Program-made: the position numbers and the translations under genes | DNA from: Candidatus Zixiibacteriota bacterium | GTDB lineage: Bacteria; Zixibacteria; MSB-5A5; GN15; FEB-12 | Length of the DNA: 37,841 nt | Direction: 5' to 3' | Assembly: GCA_024278935.1 (NCBI GenBank) | Contig: JAJRSF010000006.1 | Span: forward strand, 1 to 37,841 | Shown: positions 15,865 through 25,484 of the stretch, one piece after another | Layout of the letters: every line of letters begins with the position of its first letter | How positions within the stretch are numbered: the first letter of the stretch is position 1 | The notes under the pieces: generated by a model | Told to the model about the DNA's origin: nothing | What the model saw: only the letters and a program-made list of their open reading frames with translations | Databases searched by the model: none

Positions 15865-17313
15865 ATGTTAAAATGTCTTATAATTCTTATATTGCTGTCT
15901 TTGTCATTTACTGTTAACGCTCAAGAAGTAGATACACTCTGGACTAGATCGTATAATGGTCCAGCTTGTGATGAAGATTATGCTATTGATTTAGAAATTG
16001 ATTCTCATGATAACATTTATGTTCTTGGCTACCAATATCCCGCATCAATACATTTAATTAAATATGCACCAAATGCAGATATAGTTTGGATTAAATATTA
16101 TTTTGGAGCAGCTACTGCGTCAACTTTAGATAATGACTATATTTATATTACTGGTCATTCTGGAGGTTGGTCTGGTAGTCCTCCATTTAATATGGTCACT
16201 CATAAAATAGATTTAGTTACAGGTGATACTATATGGACGAGAACTTATGCTGGTAATCTAGACAATGCTCAAGCCTCGGATTTATGTGTAGACAATCTTG
16301 GTAATGTATATATTACAGGCTTCAGTGAATTTACAGATTCTGGTCAAGATATTTTTACTATTAAATATGCACCCGACGGTGATACTGTTTGGACAAGAAG
16401 ATACAACTCTAGTGGTCAACTTGATGATGCTGTAAAAATAATGGTCGATAAGCTTGGAAATGTCATAATCGCTGGAAATATTGGACATCTTACTACTAAT
16501 TATTGTATTATAAAGTATGATAACAATGGTACTTTATTGTGGGACAATATTTATAATCCAGGTACTGCTTCTAATTCATTAAGAAGTCTTACAATAGATA
16601 ATGATAACAATATATTAGCATCAGGTACAATTGATGATGGTTTAAATTTTGATTTTTTAACAATAAAATATTACCCGAATGGTGACACCGCGTGGGTACG
16701 AACCTATGATTCAATGAGGAGGATAGATATCGCATTTTCTGTACAAACTGATATACAAAACAATGTATATGTTACTGGTAGCACTGGTACGATTAAATAT
16801 GATTCTTTAGGAACAGAATTGTGGCAAAACTTAATTAGTGGGAACACATTATGTTTAGAAGACAGTTCTTATATATATGTATCAGCATCTACAACAGCAA
16901 AACTAACTACAGATGGCAATACTGTTTGGACAATGCCTTACACCGACAAATATCATGATACTGGCGGTGCTGTAAAAATTAAGTTAGATTCTGAAAAAAA
17001 CCTGATAAAAATCGGAAATTCTTTTTTTACGACGTGTGCTTCGACTACTGATTATATGACCGTAAAATATCACCAAGATTTATGCTGTATCAATATACGT
17101 GGTAATGTTGATGGTGATACTCAAGACGAAGTAGACATCTCTGATCTTGTGTTCATTGTAGACTTTATATTTACTGGCGGTTTAGCTCCTACTTGCAGAG
17201 AAGAAGCCAACGTAGATGGAGATTCAGACGAACAGATTGATATCTCTGATCTCGTAGCCTTAGTTGATTTTATATTCACAAACGGACAATCACCAACTGT
17301 TTGCCCTTATTAG
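15865..17313 (+). CDS. Secreted SBBP-type beta-propeller protein with C-terminal dockerin-like doublet
   Basis: A 482-residue exported protein. The ATG at 15865 follows a strong GGAGG Shine-Dalgarno; the in-frame ATG at 15847 lies upstream of it. A signal peptide ends near VNAQE. The body has about seven repeats of the form D..NIYV.G.......IKY...G...W...Y (GDTIWTRTYAG, GDTVWTRRYNS, GDTAWVRTYDS), the SBBP/delta-60 beta-propeller pattern. The C-terminal 75 residues are a dockerin-like pair of Ca-binding loops: CCINIRGNVDGDTQDEVDIS and a second NVDGD...IDISDLV. Function is unknown, probably a surface or matrix protein. The gene seems more AT-rich than its neighbours and is bracketed by 27-bp direct repeats. 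It converges with the next gene, 4 nt apart. Confidence 0.85.
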   Translation: MLKCLIILILLSLSFTVNAQEVDTLWTRSYNGPACDEDYAIDLEIDSHDNIYVLGYQYPASIHLIKYAPNADIVWIKYYFGAATASTLDNDYIYITGHSGGWSGSPPFNMVTHKIDLVTGDTIWTRTYAGNLDNAQASDLCVDNLGNVYITGFSEFTDSGQDIFTIKYAPDGDTVWTRRYNSSGQLDDAVKIMVDKLGNVIIAGNIGHLTTNYCIIKYDNNGTLLWDNIYNPGTASNSLRSLTIDNDNNILASGTIDDGLNFDFLTIKYYPNGDTAWVRTYDSMRRIDIAFSVQTDIQNNVYVTGSTGTIKYDSLGTELWQNLISGNTLCLEDSSYIYVSASTTAKLTTDGNTVWTMPYTDKYHDTGGAVKIKLDSEKNLIKIGNSFFTTCASTTDYMTVKYHQDLCCINIRGNVDGDTQDEVDISDLVFIVDFIFTGGLAPTCREEANVDGDSDEQIDISDLVALVDFIFTNGQSPTVCPY

Positions 17314-17314
17314 A

Positions 17315-17341
17315 TTTTTATTGGCAAGGGGATGGGGCTTG
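17315..17341 (+). repeat. 27-bp perfect direct repeat, right copy
   Basis: Identical to 15785-15811. Here the repeat is also coding: it contains the stop and last codons (PSPCQ) of the minus-strand HYR protein, which suggests this copy is the ancestral one. Confidence 0.9.
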
Positions 17342-19732
17342 GTTCGGGCTTTCAAATATAAATGAGACCATCAGAACCAAATCGGAAATATCTGTGCCAC
17401 CGCTGGCATCAAAATCTCCCTCGTCAGGACACCACAACACTAAATCGGCACCTGTATCAAAAATAAATGTCACAAGCATTACTAAATCTGAAATATCAAC
17501 ACCGATATTATCAGGAGGGTTCTCCGGGCTACCATCGATATTTCCCCGTAGCCCAAGACAACAACACGCATCACCAACAGAATCGTTATTTGAATCTTCT
17601 TGTAATGGGTTGTAAATTAATCGGCAGTTATCTTCATAGTCGGCAATTAAATCATTGTCGAAATCTTTTAGAATAACAGTTACCATAAATGTTGTTGAAT
17701 CAAAGTTACCGTATATATCAGTAGCAGAGACAGAAATCTGATGAACGCCTACATCAAAGTATGAACCTGATGGTGGGTCAATCGTCACCGTTTCTAATTG
17801 ACAGTTATCAGAAACTTGGGGATCGTACGAAACAAAAGCACCATAGTATCCTGAATCACTCAAGACCATAAAGTCTGAAACATTTTCAATAAGCGGTGGT
17901 TCATTGTCTTCAATAATAACTGTAAACGAATCGGTAGCTGAATACCCGGCAATATCTGTTATAGATACTGTCACTAAAGTTGAACCGATTTCAAAAAATG
18001 ACCCCGATTCTGCTGACTTAGTCACTACAGCCCCTCCACAATTTTCAGATATATAAGTAGTATAATCTACAATAGCTCCACATTGGTTTTGGTCTGCTTG
18101 CAGGTTGAAATCTCCGCTCACAGCAATACCGGGACCTTGCCAATCTTCTACTATAACTATGAACTGGCAACTATCAACATTAAGAGACTCATCGGTTGCT
18201 GTAACAAAAACCATAGTAGACCCAACCGGGAAATAAGAAGAAGACGAAATAGAGTAATTCAGTTCCACATTTCCGCAATTATCGGTTACGGTAAGATCAT
18301 AGTCGACGAAAGCACTGCATTGATCAATAGCATTAGGAACTGTCATATCAGCAATGCACTCAATCTGTGGCGGTTCGTTATCTTCAATGACAACTACAAA
18401 AGAACAACTGTCGATATTACCAAAAGGATCCTCGGCGATAGCCCAGACAGTTGTTTCTCCAACATCAAAAAATGCACCAGACTCTACCGAAGTAAGTAGC
18501 GTAAATTGATTCGAGTTATCGGTGACATCAATAGAGAACTCAACAGAGGCACCACAATTTCCTACATCGGTCGCTTGGATAATTGTATCAGGACATTGTA
18601 AAACCGGCGGTTCATTATCGACCACTGTCACGACAAATATTGTTGTGTCGGCATTGCCCGACATATCGGTTGCAACACAATAAATATTTGTAACGCCGAT
18701 TGAAAAATAAGAACCTGAAGGATGAGAACTTGAAAGTGTTACATCTGAACATAAATCATCCGCAGAAAATTCATAAAAAAGCTGTGTCCACCATTCGCCA
18801 GGAGTTGTGTACAAAGTTGTATCTGTCGGACAAATCATTTGCGGTGCTTCATTATCTTCAACGGTAATATAGAAATTACAAAAATCTGAATGCCCTAAAT
18901 CATCATAGGCAACCGTTGAAACAAGTGTTGTACCGAGTGGGAAAAAAGAACCGGATGCAGGCGAACTGGATGTCATCATACCACTACAGCTCGAATTTAT
19001 TGGAATGGTAAAATTGACAACTGCACCACACATGCCGCTGTCATTTGGAACTATGATATTTGATGGACAATCTACCTGAAAGCCAGAAGTAGTGATATGA
19101 AAGCCACCTGAATAAAAGTCGATAGCACGATTCGGAATCGGTGCATCTCCGATAACACAAGTATCAGGCAGACCATTTTGAGTCGGGAATAATGATTCGG
19201 TTGTAATATTGTATTCACTGATGCCATTATAAAAGTATACCGAGTCAGAGACATACATTTCGCTCCCATCTTGTGATGCGAGTGCATTATCGCCACAATC
19301 CATCCATCGCCACCAGACCGGAACAAATTCATTTGTAAAAGTAAAGGTCGAACCTAATTGGAAACGAAGCAGTGCCAAGGTTCCCGATGAGTCAGCATAG
19401 CAGGAGGGGTGGATCGGTCCGTTATTAATTTCTGCCAAAGCTACAATGCGAATTGTGTTTGTCGATGGGGTGCTGTATGTGAAATATTCCCATCCGCATT
19501 CGGTGAGCAGATCCCCTTCGGTGACCTGTATAAATGTTATACTGCTATCATACTCAATTAAAAAATCATATCCGCCCAAAGTATAACCGAGAGATTCGTT
19601 TTCAAGCAGAATCGGCAGGTCGATCGTTTCACCTGATTTGACACAAGAAAGCCTGTCAAGTCGGACAGTCATATTTGCCGAGAGAGATGATGTTAGGAAT
19701 ATAACAAAGATGAGAGTTAGCAGTTTTTTCAA
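17318..19732 (-). CDS. Secreted protein: cohesin-like domain, six HYR repeats, TSP3-like and dockerin-like ends
   Basis: An 804-residue exported protein. The start is TTG with AAGGA 7 nt upstream; KKLLTLIFVIFLTSSLSA is a signal peptide. Residues about 20-170 resemble a cohesin-type beta-sandwich (GETIDLPILLEN, GGYDFLIEYD). From about 213 to 690 there are six hyalin-type HYR repeats, recognisable by DNEPP...CP, CGA.V....V.DN and GSFFPVG.T.V...A.D..GN...C.F.V.V.D. Then comes a DNDLIADYEDNC...DSNNDSVGDAC calcium-binding TSP3-like segment and the dockerin-like doublet with two DISDLV loops. HYR domains are taken to mediate adhesion. The protein is probably a large surface or secreted adhesin; no catalytic motif. 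Confidence 0.9.
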   Translation of the reverse strand: MKKLLTLIFVIFLTSSLSANMTVRLDRLSCVKSGETIDLPILLENESLGYTLGGYDFLIEYDSSITFIQVTEGDLLTECGWEYFTYSTPSTNTIRIVALAEINNGPIHPSCYADSSGTLALLRFQLGSTFTFTNEFVPVWWRWMDCGDNALASQDGSEMYVSDSVYFYNGISEYNITTESLFPTQNGLPDTCVIGDAPIPNRAIDFYSGGFHITTSGFQVDCPSNIIVPNDSGMCGAVVNFTIPINSSCSGMMTSSSPASGSFFPLGTTLVSTVAYDDLGHSDFCNFYITVEDNEAPQMICPTDTTLYTTPGEWWTQLFYEFSADDLCSDVTLSSSHPSGSYFSIGVTNIYCVATDMSGNADTTIFVVTVVDNEPPVLQCPDTIIQATDVGNCGASVEFSIDVTDNSNQFTLLTSVESGAFFDVGETTVWAIAEDPFGNIDSCSFVVVIEDNEPPQIECIADMTVPNAIDQCSAFVDYDLTVTDNCGNVELNYSISSSSYFPVGSTMVFVTATDESLNVDSCQFIVIVEDWQGPGIAVSGDFNLQADQNQCGAIVDYTTYISENCGGAVVTKSAESGSFFEIGSTLVTVSITDIAGYSATDSFTVIIEDNEPPLIENVSDFMVLSDSGYYGAFVSYDPQVSDNCQLETVTIDPPSGSYFDVGVHQISVSATDIYGNFDSTTFMVTVILKDFDNDLIADYEDNCRLIYNPLQEDSNNDSVGDACCCLGLRGNIDGSPENPPDNIGVDISDLVMLVTFIFDTGADLVLWCPDEGDFDASGGTDISDLVLMVSFIFESPNQAPSPCQ

Positions 19733-19906
19733 GTATATCCTTTGAAGGCAGACGGTTGTTATTGCTATATATAGTATCGTAAGAATTGAAAATTTCTATA
19801 ATTGTCTGTTGTCCGATATAGTCTCGGATGGACTGTGGATTAGGTAAGTACTTTTATAGGTATATAATACTATATTAGGTTCTTTCGTCAAGAAAAACTT
19901 ACGCAT

Positions 19907-19940
19907 AAAAAAAAGGGAACCGTATCTACGGTTCCTTTTA
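19907..19940 (-). terminator. Terminator of the kinase gene (works in both directions by sequence)
   Basis: GGAACCGT-ATCT-ACGGTTCC stem extended by A/T pairs, with a poly-A run on the plus strand that is the T tract for the minus-strand kinase gene. Confidence 0.8.
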
Positions 19941-19968
19941 CATATAAAAGCTAATCCCCGAGGAGAGA

Positions 19969-22647
19969 TTATTTCTTTATAAATTCTTGTTTATAGTTTT
20001 GCACGAAGATGATTTTATTTTCTTCTGTCTCTCTAAACAATTCGCATGTTACAAACCTTTGACCATCACGAAATGGTGTATATACCAAACCGGGATTTAG
20101 CGGAGTAAAACTAAATAAGGTTTTTACTTTACCTAGTTTTATAAACTCACCTGCGCTATTTACTTCAGTAACACGTAGCTCGTCACTATCGGTAAAATAA
20201 AATATCTCCGAGCCATCTTCATTCCAATGAGGAAGATTCCCTTCACCTTTTGAGACTTGCCATTTTCCTGAAGGATTAGGGAATGTAGTCACGTAGACTT
20301 CTGAACTATTATCATTATTCTTCTGGTATGCGAGCCATCGTCCATCTGGTGATAGTTCTCCCCATGCTACATTTTCAGTTGTATCAAAGACAGAATTTCT
20401 TTCACCTGTTGACATATCAAGTGCCCAAATAGAAGACACATTATTTGCAAATCTTTGATATAAAAGTGTTTTGCTGTTTGAAGTGAACTCAAGAGGAAAC
20501 AACATAACTGCTTTTTCAGATACTAACAAAGATTCAGGTTTAACACCGCTTGAATGCTTCATATAAATATCATAATCCCCATTAGTTGAATCAATTTGGT
20601 CCGAGCCATAAACGATATATGACCCATCTGGACTCCATATTGGTATCAATTCGTCTGAGCCATCAAAAGTAAATCTAGTTTTTACTGTTCTATTTAAATC
20701 ATACAGCCAAATATCTGATTCGTCTGCCGATGTAGCTCTTACTGTTATCGCAACAGTTTGCTGGTCGGGTGATATTGATGATGTATAATACATTTCTCCA
20801 CTTAACAAAGTATCTACTTCAATTGAATTTCTGTTACGAATCGCCAGATAAGAACCATCGGTTGAAATCCCCTTTTCATAAATCAATTGAGAGTTCTGTG
20901 AAACAGTAAAAGAACCTTTGTTAAACCGTTGTACAAACAAAACTTCTTCAGCGATAGGAAATGGGTCGCCAGTTAATTCAAATGAAGAACCATCGAATGG
21001 TTGTACCATTAAAAAAGTTTCTCTTATATAATAAATATAACCGTCAACATAGATAGCATTTGACTTAGCTAAAAAGAGTCGTGTGACAGATGGGTCATTA
21101 AGCGAACTCATACAGACGGCATCTTTTTCACCACCATCACCACCCATAACTCTTGAAAAGAATATGAAATGATTTTGGTCTGGTAAAAATTGAGGGAACC
21201 GTTGTGAATTTTCTGACAATGATGTATCCATAACCGTAACTGGTTGAGGTTCACCTCCTGCTGCGGAAACTTTGTGAATTGGGTCTTGTATACTTGGGCT
21301 ATAAAGAATAACATTGTCAACATTCCAACTACCACCACGAGCATTGTTCTCAGTACTGCATAACGTAAGAACAGGTCCACCGATTGGGGGTACTTTTTTT
21401 AATTTACTCTCAGCAAAAAAACCAATCTGCTTGCCATCAGGCGACCAAAATGGGTACTCACCATTGTCGGTTCCTTGGAGTGGAACAGCTTCTAAAGAGT
21501 TCAAGGGACGAACCCAGAGAATATCTTTATTTGTAACGGTATCTTCTGCGAGAAAAACTATTTTTCTCCCATCAGGAGAGATTGCAATATGTCCGCCACC
21601 AAATGATTTCAGTACTGCGTTATCGGGAGGGTCGATGAAAGTGCGTACGGTCTGGGTTTGAAAGCTATCTGAACTGAAATTTAGATATGCTAAGGTAACG
21701 GTTGCTAAGAAAAAACAAATCATGCCGATCATAATAATCGTTTCACGAGTCGAACGGTTCTGCGGAATCAAACTATGCGTGCTTGAACCAACCTTACCAT
21801 CGGCTATCCATTGGAGAGACCGTTTTAGATCACCAACTGATTGCCATCGTTGCTCGGGGTCTTTGTCGAGACATTGCGAAATAGTTTGTTCAAGTATCGG
21901 TGGAAGCTGTGGAGCGATTTCAGAAACAGATTTTGGTTCATCTTTTATAATTGATGCAATAAGCGTCGCCTGCGAACCACCTCCAAATGCTTTTGTTCCT
22001 GTTAACATTTCATACATCAGGGCACCGAAAGAAAATATATCGGAACGGGTGTCTGCTTCTTTGCCTTCAAGTTGTTCGGGTGCCATGTATTGCATCGTGC
22101 CAACAAGAGTGCCTACTCCTGTGAGCGGAGTTGTCTGGGTTATGCTTTGAATACCGGGGGCTGAGTTTTCAAGTGAAATTTTTGCCAGACCAAAATCTAA
22201 AGGCTTGGCACCTGTTTTGGTCAGCATGATATTACCCGGTTTTAAATCACGATGGATAAGTCCCTGACGATGTGCTTTATCCAAAGCATCGGCAATCTGA
22301 ATTGAGATTTCCAAAAACTCTTTCATCGGAATCGGACCTTGTTTAATTTTGTTCGAGAGAGTTTCGCCTTCGATAAATTCCATGACGAGATAGTCTATAC
22401 CATCCTCTTTGCCAACATCGTAGAGGGTACAGATATTTGGATGGTTGAGCGATGAGATTGTTTTTGCTTCACGTTCAAAGCGTTGTTTGATATCATCGTT
22501 GAGTGCAAAAGTCGCCGGTAAAACTTTGACCGCTACAATGCGGTCAAGACGGGTATCTTTTGCTTTGTAGACTTCGCCCATGCCACCGGCGCCAGCTTGT
22601 TCTATAATTTCGTATGGACCGAGTTTTTTTCCTTGTTCGAGTGCCAC
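19969..22647 (-). CDS. PknB-type Ser/Thr protein kinase with extracytoplasmic TolB-like beta-propeller
   Basis: An 892-residue one-pass membrane kinase. The N-terminal kinase domain (about 12-275) has GAGGMGEVYKA, K41 (VAVKVL), catalytic HRDLKPGN with D134 and DFGLAK with D151, so it should be active. One hydrophobic segment at about 304-324 (IIMIGMICFFLATVTLAYL) leads to a C-terminal propeller of PD40/TolB-like repeats (ISPDGRKIVF, WSPDGKQIGFF, WSPDGSYIVYGSD, LSPDGRWLAYQ). The layout suggests sensing outside the membrane and phosphorylation inside, though ligand and targets are unknown. The start is GTG with AAGGAG upstream. Its own terminator follows; it appears monocistronic. Confidence 0.95.
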   Translation of the reverse strand: MALEQGKKLGPYEIIEQAGAGGMGEVYKAKDTRLDRIVAVKVLPATFALNDDIKQRFEREAKTISSLNHPNICTLYDVGKEDGIDYLVMEFIEGETLSNKIKQGPIPMKEFLEISIQIADALDKAHRQGLIHRDLKPGNIMLTKTGAKPLDFGLAKISLENSAPGIQSITQTTPLTGVGTLVGTMQYMAPEQLEGKEADTRSDIFSFGALMYEMLTGTKAFGGGSQATLIASIIKDEPKSVSEIAPQLPPILEQTISQCLDKDPEQRWQSVGDLKRSLQWIADGKVGSSTHSLIPQNRSTRETIIMIGMICFFLATVTLAYLNFSSDSFQTQTVRTFIDPPDNAVLKSFGGGHIAISPDGRKIVFLAEDTVTNKDILWVRPLNSLEAVPLQGTDNGEYPFWSPDGKQIGFFAESKLKKVPPIGGPVLTLCSTENNARGGSWNVDNVILYSPSIQDPIHKVSAAGGEPQPVTVMDTSLSENSQRFPQFLPDQNHFIFFSRVMGGDGGEKDAVCMSSLNDPSVTRLFLAKSNAIYVDGYIYYIRETFLMVQPFDGSSFELTGDPFPIAEEVLFVQRFNKGSFTVSQNSQLIYEKGISTDGSYLAIRNRNSIEVDTLLSGEMYYTSSISPDQQTVAITVRATSADESDIWLYDLNRTVKTRFTFDGSDELIPIWSPDGSYIVYGSDQIDSTNGDYDIYMKHSSGVKPESLLVSEKAVMLFPLEFTSNSKTLLYQRFANNVSSIWALDMSTGERNSVFDTTENVAWGELSPDGRWLAYQKNNDNSSEVYVTTFPNPSGKWQVSKGEGNLPHWNEDGSEIFYFTDSDELRVTEVNSAGEFIKLGKVKTLFSFTPLNPGLVYTPFRDGQRFVTCELFRETEENKIIFVQNYKQEFIKK

Positions 22648-22755
22648 CTAAACTCCTTGGTTCTTTAATTGCATTGGGTTTAAGTAAACAATATAGGTAT
22701 TAACGGTCTTCAATACAAGGTTTTTATTGATAAACAGAGGTGTGGTGGGATGGTA

Positions 22756-23610
22756 TTAGATTGGGTCGTGAGTGACTGTAAATGGTGGCTTTTGTTTTAT
22801 ATCTTTCAGTTTTAGATAGAAACGAACAAAAACAAGTGAAATATAACCACTAAAGATATATGACGTTGATATATAAATTATTGACAAAAACATGGACGGA
22901 ATAGAATTGAAAGTTTCCGGTAATCCTGTAATTATCGTTACAAAATTTAAAGGAATAATTTCAAAGATTAAACTTTTTAAGACCAGTACTGAAAAAGAAA
23001 TGGAAAACAATTTTATTAGAGTTAAAGTATAACCGACAGAAAGGAATTTACTTTCTTTGAATAGTTCACCAAGCTTTCTTTTAGGTTCATCAATTAATAT
23101 ATAAATACTTAGATAATATTTTGCAAATAAGAAAAATATAACAAGAAATCCTCCTATAAAAATTAAATTGTTCTTATCAGATAAGATAGAGATTATCGAG
23201 AAATGATTTGGATCTATCGGCTGTATTGTTGTTATATCCATAAAAATGCCAATTGGTATCATACAAATTACTAATACTAACCCAATTGTCCAAAAATATG
23301 CTAACGACAGACCAAACCTATCAAAACCTTCTAATATATTTTTCATGGATGGATTAGAATCTTTACCTGCATTTAACTCTAGTAATGTGTATCCAGCAGT
23401 TAATGGTGAGATCAAAAACATTGAAATTAAAATTCCGATATAAGGAATTTTATCTAATAAAGAATAAAGAAGTACTAATAAAAACGAGCCTCCAATTATA
23501 ACCATCCAATGCTTTTTGAACATATCCCATCCCTCAAGTAGACATTCTTTGATGCTTATTTCGGGATATACTTCTTCGCTGTTGATTTCTGTTTGTTGAA
23601 GCTCTGGCAT
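22756..23610 (-). CDS. Polytopic membrane protein (DUF975-like)
   Basis: A 284-residue protein: about 30 charged N-terminal residues, then six or so hydrophobic segments (WMVIIGGSFLLVLLYSLL, IGILISMFLISPLTAGYTLLEL, FWTIGLVLVICMIPIGIF, LIFIGGFLVIFFLFAKYYLSIYIL, LTLIKLFSISFSVLVLKSL, SIIYISTSYIFSGYISLVFV). The start ECLLEGWDMFKKHW and ISPLTAGYTLLEL resemble DUF975-type membrane proteins, whose role is unknown. GGGAG precedes the ATG. It begins 39 nt after the MutS-like gene on the same strand with no terminator between, so the two may be cotranscribed. Confidence 0.7.
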   Translation of the reverse strand: MPELQQTEINSEEVYPEISIKECLLEGWDMFKKHWMVIIGGSFLLVLLYSLLDKIPYIGILISMFLISPLTAGYTLLELNAGKDSNPSMKNILEGFDRFGLSLAYFWTIGLVLVICMIPIGIFMDITTIQPIDPNHFSIISILSDKNNLIFIGGFLVIFFLFAKYYLSIYILIDEPKRKLGELFKESKFLSVGYTLTLIKLFSISFSVLVLKSLIFEIIPLNFVTIITGLPETFNSIPSMFLSIIYISTSYIFSGYISLVFVRFYLKLKDIKQKPPFTVTHDPI

Positions 23611-23649
23611 AATACACTCCCATTGAAAATTTAAGTTCTGTTAAAATTA

Positions 23650-25326
23650 TTATATTTCTTTTTGGCTAACTCGATTTTTTGCATTACATATAATTTTATC
23701 AGGATAACCGACCTGGCTTAATAAATCAATAGCATTACGACTGGTAGAAATTCCTTCATGAATTTTATAATCAAAAACAAGATTGCCATCTACTATCTGT
23801 TCTCTGAAATGAACATTATTATAAATATCTTCTAAATTATTACAAATCTGTAAATCATGGGTTGCGGCAAGTACGATATCTTTATTATTTGCAAGGTACT
23901 TGTATACTTCAATCGATATTGCGTGCCTTTCGGTAGAGTTTGTTCCTCTAAAAATTTCATCTAACAAAAACAAATGTATATCTTCGGATTCTGATTTTTT
24001 TATAATTCTTAAGATTGATTCTACTTCGGATAAATAATAACTTTTACCTTCCATAATATTATCAACAATATTTAATGAAGAAATAGTTTTTATAAATGGC
24101 ATCTGATATTTGTCAGCCAAACATGTGTGTATAGTTTGTGCCAGTATAGAATTAACGCCGATTGTTTTTAAAAATGTTGTTTTCCCCGACATGTTGGAAC
24201 CAGTCACAATTGTATCTTTTTCATCAAAGAAAAAAGAATTTGGTATAGGGTTTTTTATCAAAGGATTATAAATATTTTCTATAATTTTCTTATTTGTATT
24301 GAAGATTGGTTGACAATATTTATTATTTTCAGTTCTAAACGATGCGATAGAAAGCATAGAATCTATAAATCCAACCAATTCATAAATTTCTCTGAGATGA
24401 TGTTTCTTCTTTTCAATTTTCCCTACGACTGTGTAATAACTTTTCAGATCGAATAAGAAATAACTATTGATATAATCTATTAATGCTAATGGGTCTTTAT
24501 ATTGAAAGATAAATATTTTCTTTAGAATACTTTTTGTTTCTTTAAGGTTTTCTTTTAGTTTTGCCCGTAGAATTTTTAGTTCAGGAAAAGTAAGCTTTGA
24601 AATTTTTTTTGAAGCATAGAGAATTTTTACTAAATCTTTAAAAGAATAAATGTACACATCAATTTTTCTTTTAAGATAATAGCGTACTAAAACATTAACC
24701 GAAAACAAAATAAGTATAGCACTAAAATGCAGAGATTGAAAAACTGTCAGCAATATAACAATTATTGACAGATAATGTAAAACAGGAACTATAAATCTAA
24801 ATATAGATTTTTCGATCAGAGTACCCCAGAGCAAATGGGGCATATAAGCACCATCGGTTGCTGAAAGAGAAGTCAAACAAAGCTGCACATGCTCACGCAA
24901 ACTTTGATTTTCACAAAAACTACTTATCAGTTTTTCTCTTTTTTGTAGCTCCTCACGATTCATAATCGGATTGCGAATTAAATTATACAAATACTGTGAA
25001 CCAACTTCAGTATACGTTCTATTTAAAATCGAATATATATCATCGAGGTTTAAATCCTCCCAAGTTGCATCATCTACATAATAAGACTTATTATTTTTTG
25101 GTTTTTCTTTTAACGAATAATAAAGTTGTGACAATTCAGAAACTTTTCTGTCGGAAAAAGGTTTTCCCCAATTTTTATTAATTTCAAGAAGTTTTTTTTG
25201 CCTTCTATACTTGATAATAATCCTCATCACAAAAAATATTATCAGTATAAAGAGTGCTAATAAACCAAGATGAATAAATTCTAATTTTTCAAATTGTATC
25301 AAAAATTCTCCCATTAAAAACGACAA
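23650..25326 (-). CDS. Membrane-anchored MutS-family ATPase
   Basis: A 558-residue protein with the MutS core ATPase in its last 190 residues: Walker A GSNMSGKTTFLK (about 374), the signature LSEVESILRI, Walker B LFLLDEIFRGTN (about 454) and ATHDLQI. It lacks the mismatch-binding N-terminal domains. Instead there is one hydrophobic segment at the N-terminus (HLGLLALFILIIFFVMRIII) and a pair near 175-215, so it is probably bound to the membrane. Such MutS-like proteins are widespread in Bacteroidota-like genomes and have no proven mismatch-repair role. The TTG at 25326 is the longest start; ATG at 25314, or TTG at 25302 which has GGGAG 5 nt before it, are equally plausible. Confidence 0.85.
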   Translation of the reverse strand: MSFLMGEFLIQFEKLEFIHLGLLALFILIIFFVMRIIIKYRRQKKLLEINKNWGKPFSDRKVSELSQLYYSLKEKPKNNKSYYVDDATWEDLNLDDIYSILNRTYTEVGSQYLYNLIRNPIMNREELQKREKLISSFCENQSLREHVQLCLTSLSATDGAYMPHLLWGTLIEKSIFRFIVPVLHYLSIIVILLTVFQSLHFSAILILFSVNVLVRYYLKRKIDVYIYSFKDLVKILYASKKISKLTFPELKILRAKLKENLKETKSILKKIFIFQYKDPLALIDYINSYFLFDLKSYYTVVGKIEKKKHHLREIYELVGFIDSMLSIASFRTENNKYCQPIFNTNKKIIENIYNPLIKNPIPNSFFFDEKDTIVTGSNMSGKTTFLKTIGVNSILAQTIHTCLADKYQMPFIKTISSLNIVDNIMEGKSYYLSEVESILRIIKKSESEDIHLFLLDEIFRGTNSTERHAISIEVYKYLANNKDIVLAATHDLQICNNLEDIYNNVHFREQIVDGNLVFDYKIHEGISTSRNAIDLLSQVGYPDKIICNAKNRVSQKEI

Positions 25327-25410
25327 TCTTGTTTACTAGAACATACTAATAATGATGCGGGTTGTCCAATATAATATTGTAAATGCTGACAGTACATTTA
25401 AATATACAAT

Positions 25411-25440
25411 ACTGGATTCCCGATTTCTCGGGAATGACAT
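25411..25440. repeat. Dispersed repeat fragment (TGGATTCCCG...CGGGAATGACA)
   Basis: An inverted-repeat element of a kind scattered in many bacterial genomes. A diverged partner lies at 3835-3866. The 25327-25484 gap holds this, a terminator and no gene. Confidence 0.55.
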
Positions 25441-25461
25441 TGTGTGAGATTCAGTATTAAA

Positions 25462-25484
25462 TAAATAAAACAGCCATCAGGTTG
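25462..25484 (-). terminator. Terminator of the purine nucleoside phosphorylase gene
   Basis: On the minus strand CAACC-TGAT-GGCTG followed by TTTTATTTATTT, starting right after the stop codon. It shares the loop and right arm with the terminator at 7479-7504. Confidence 0.7.
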
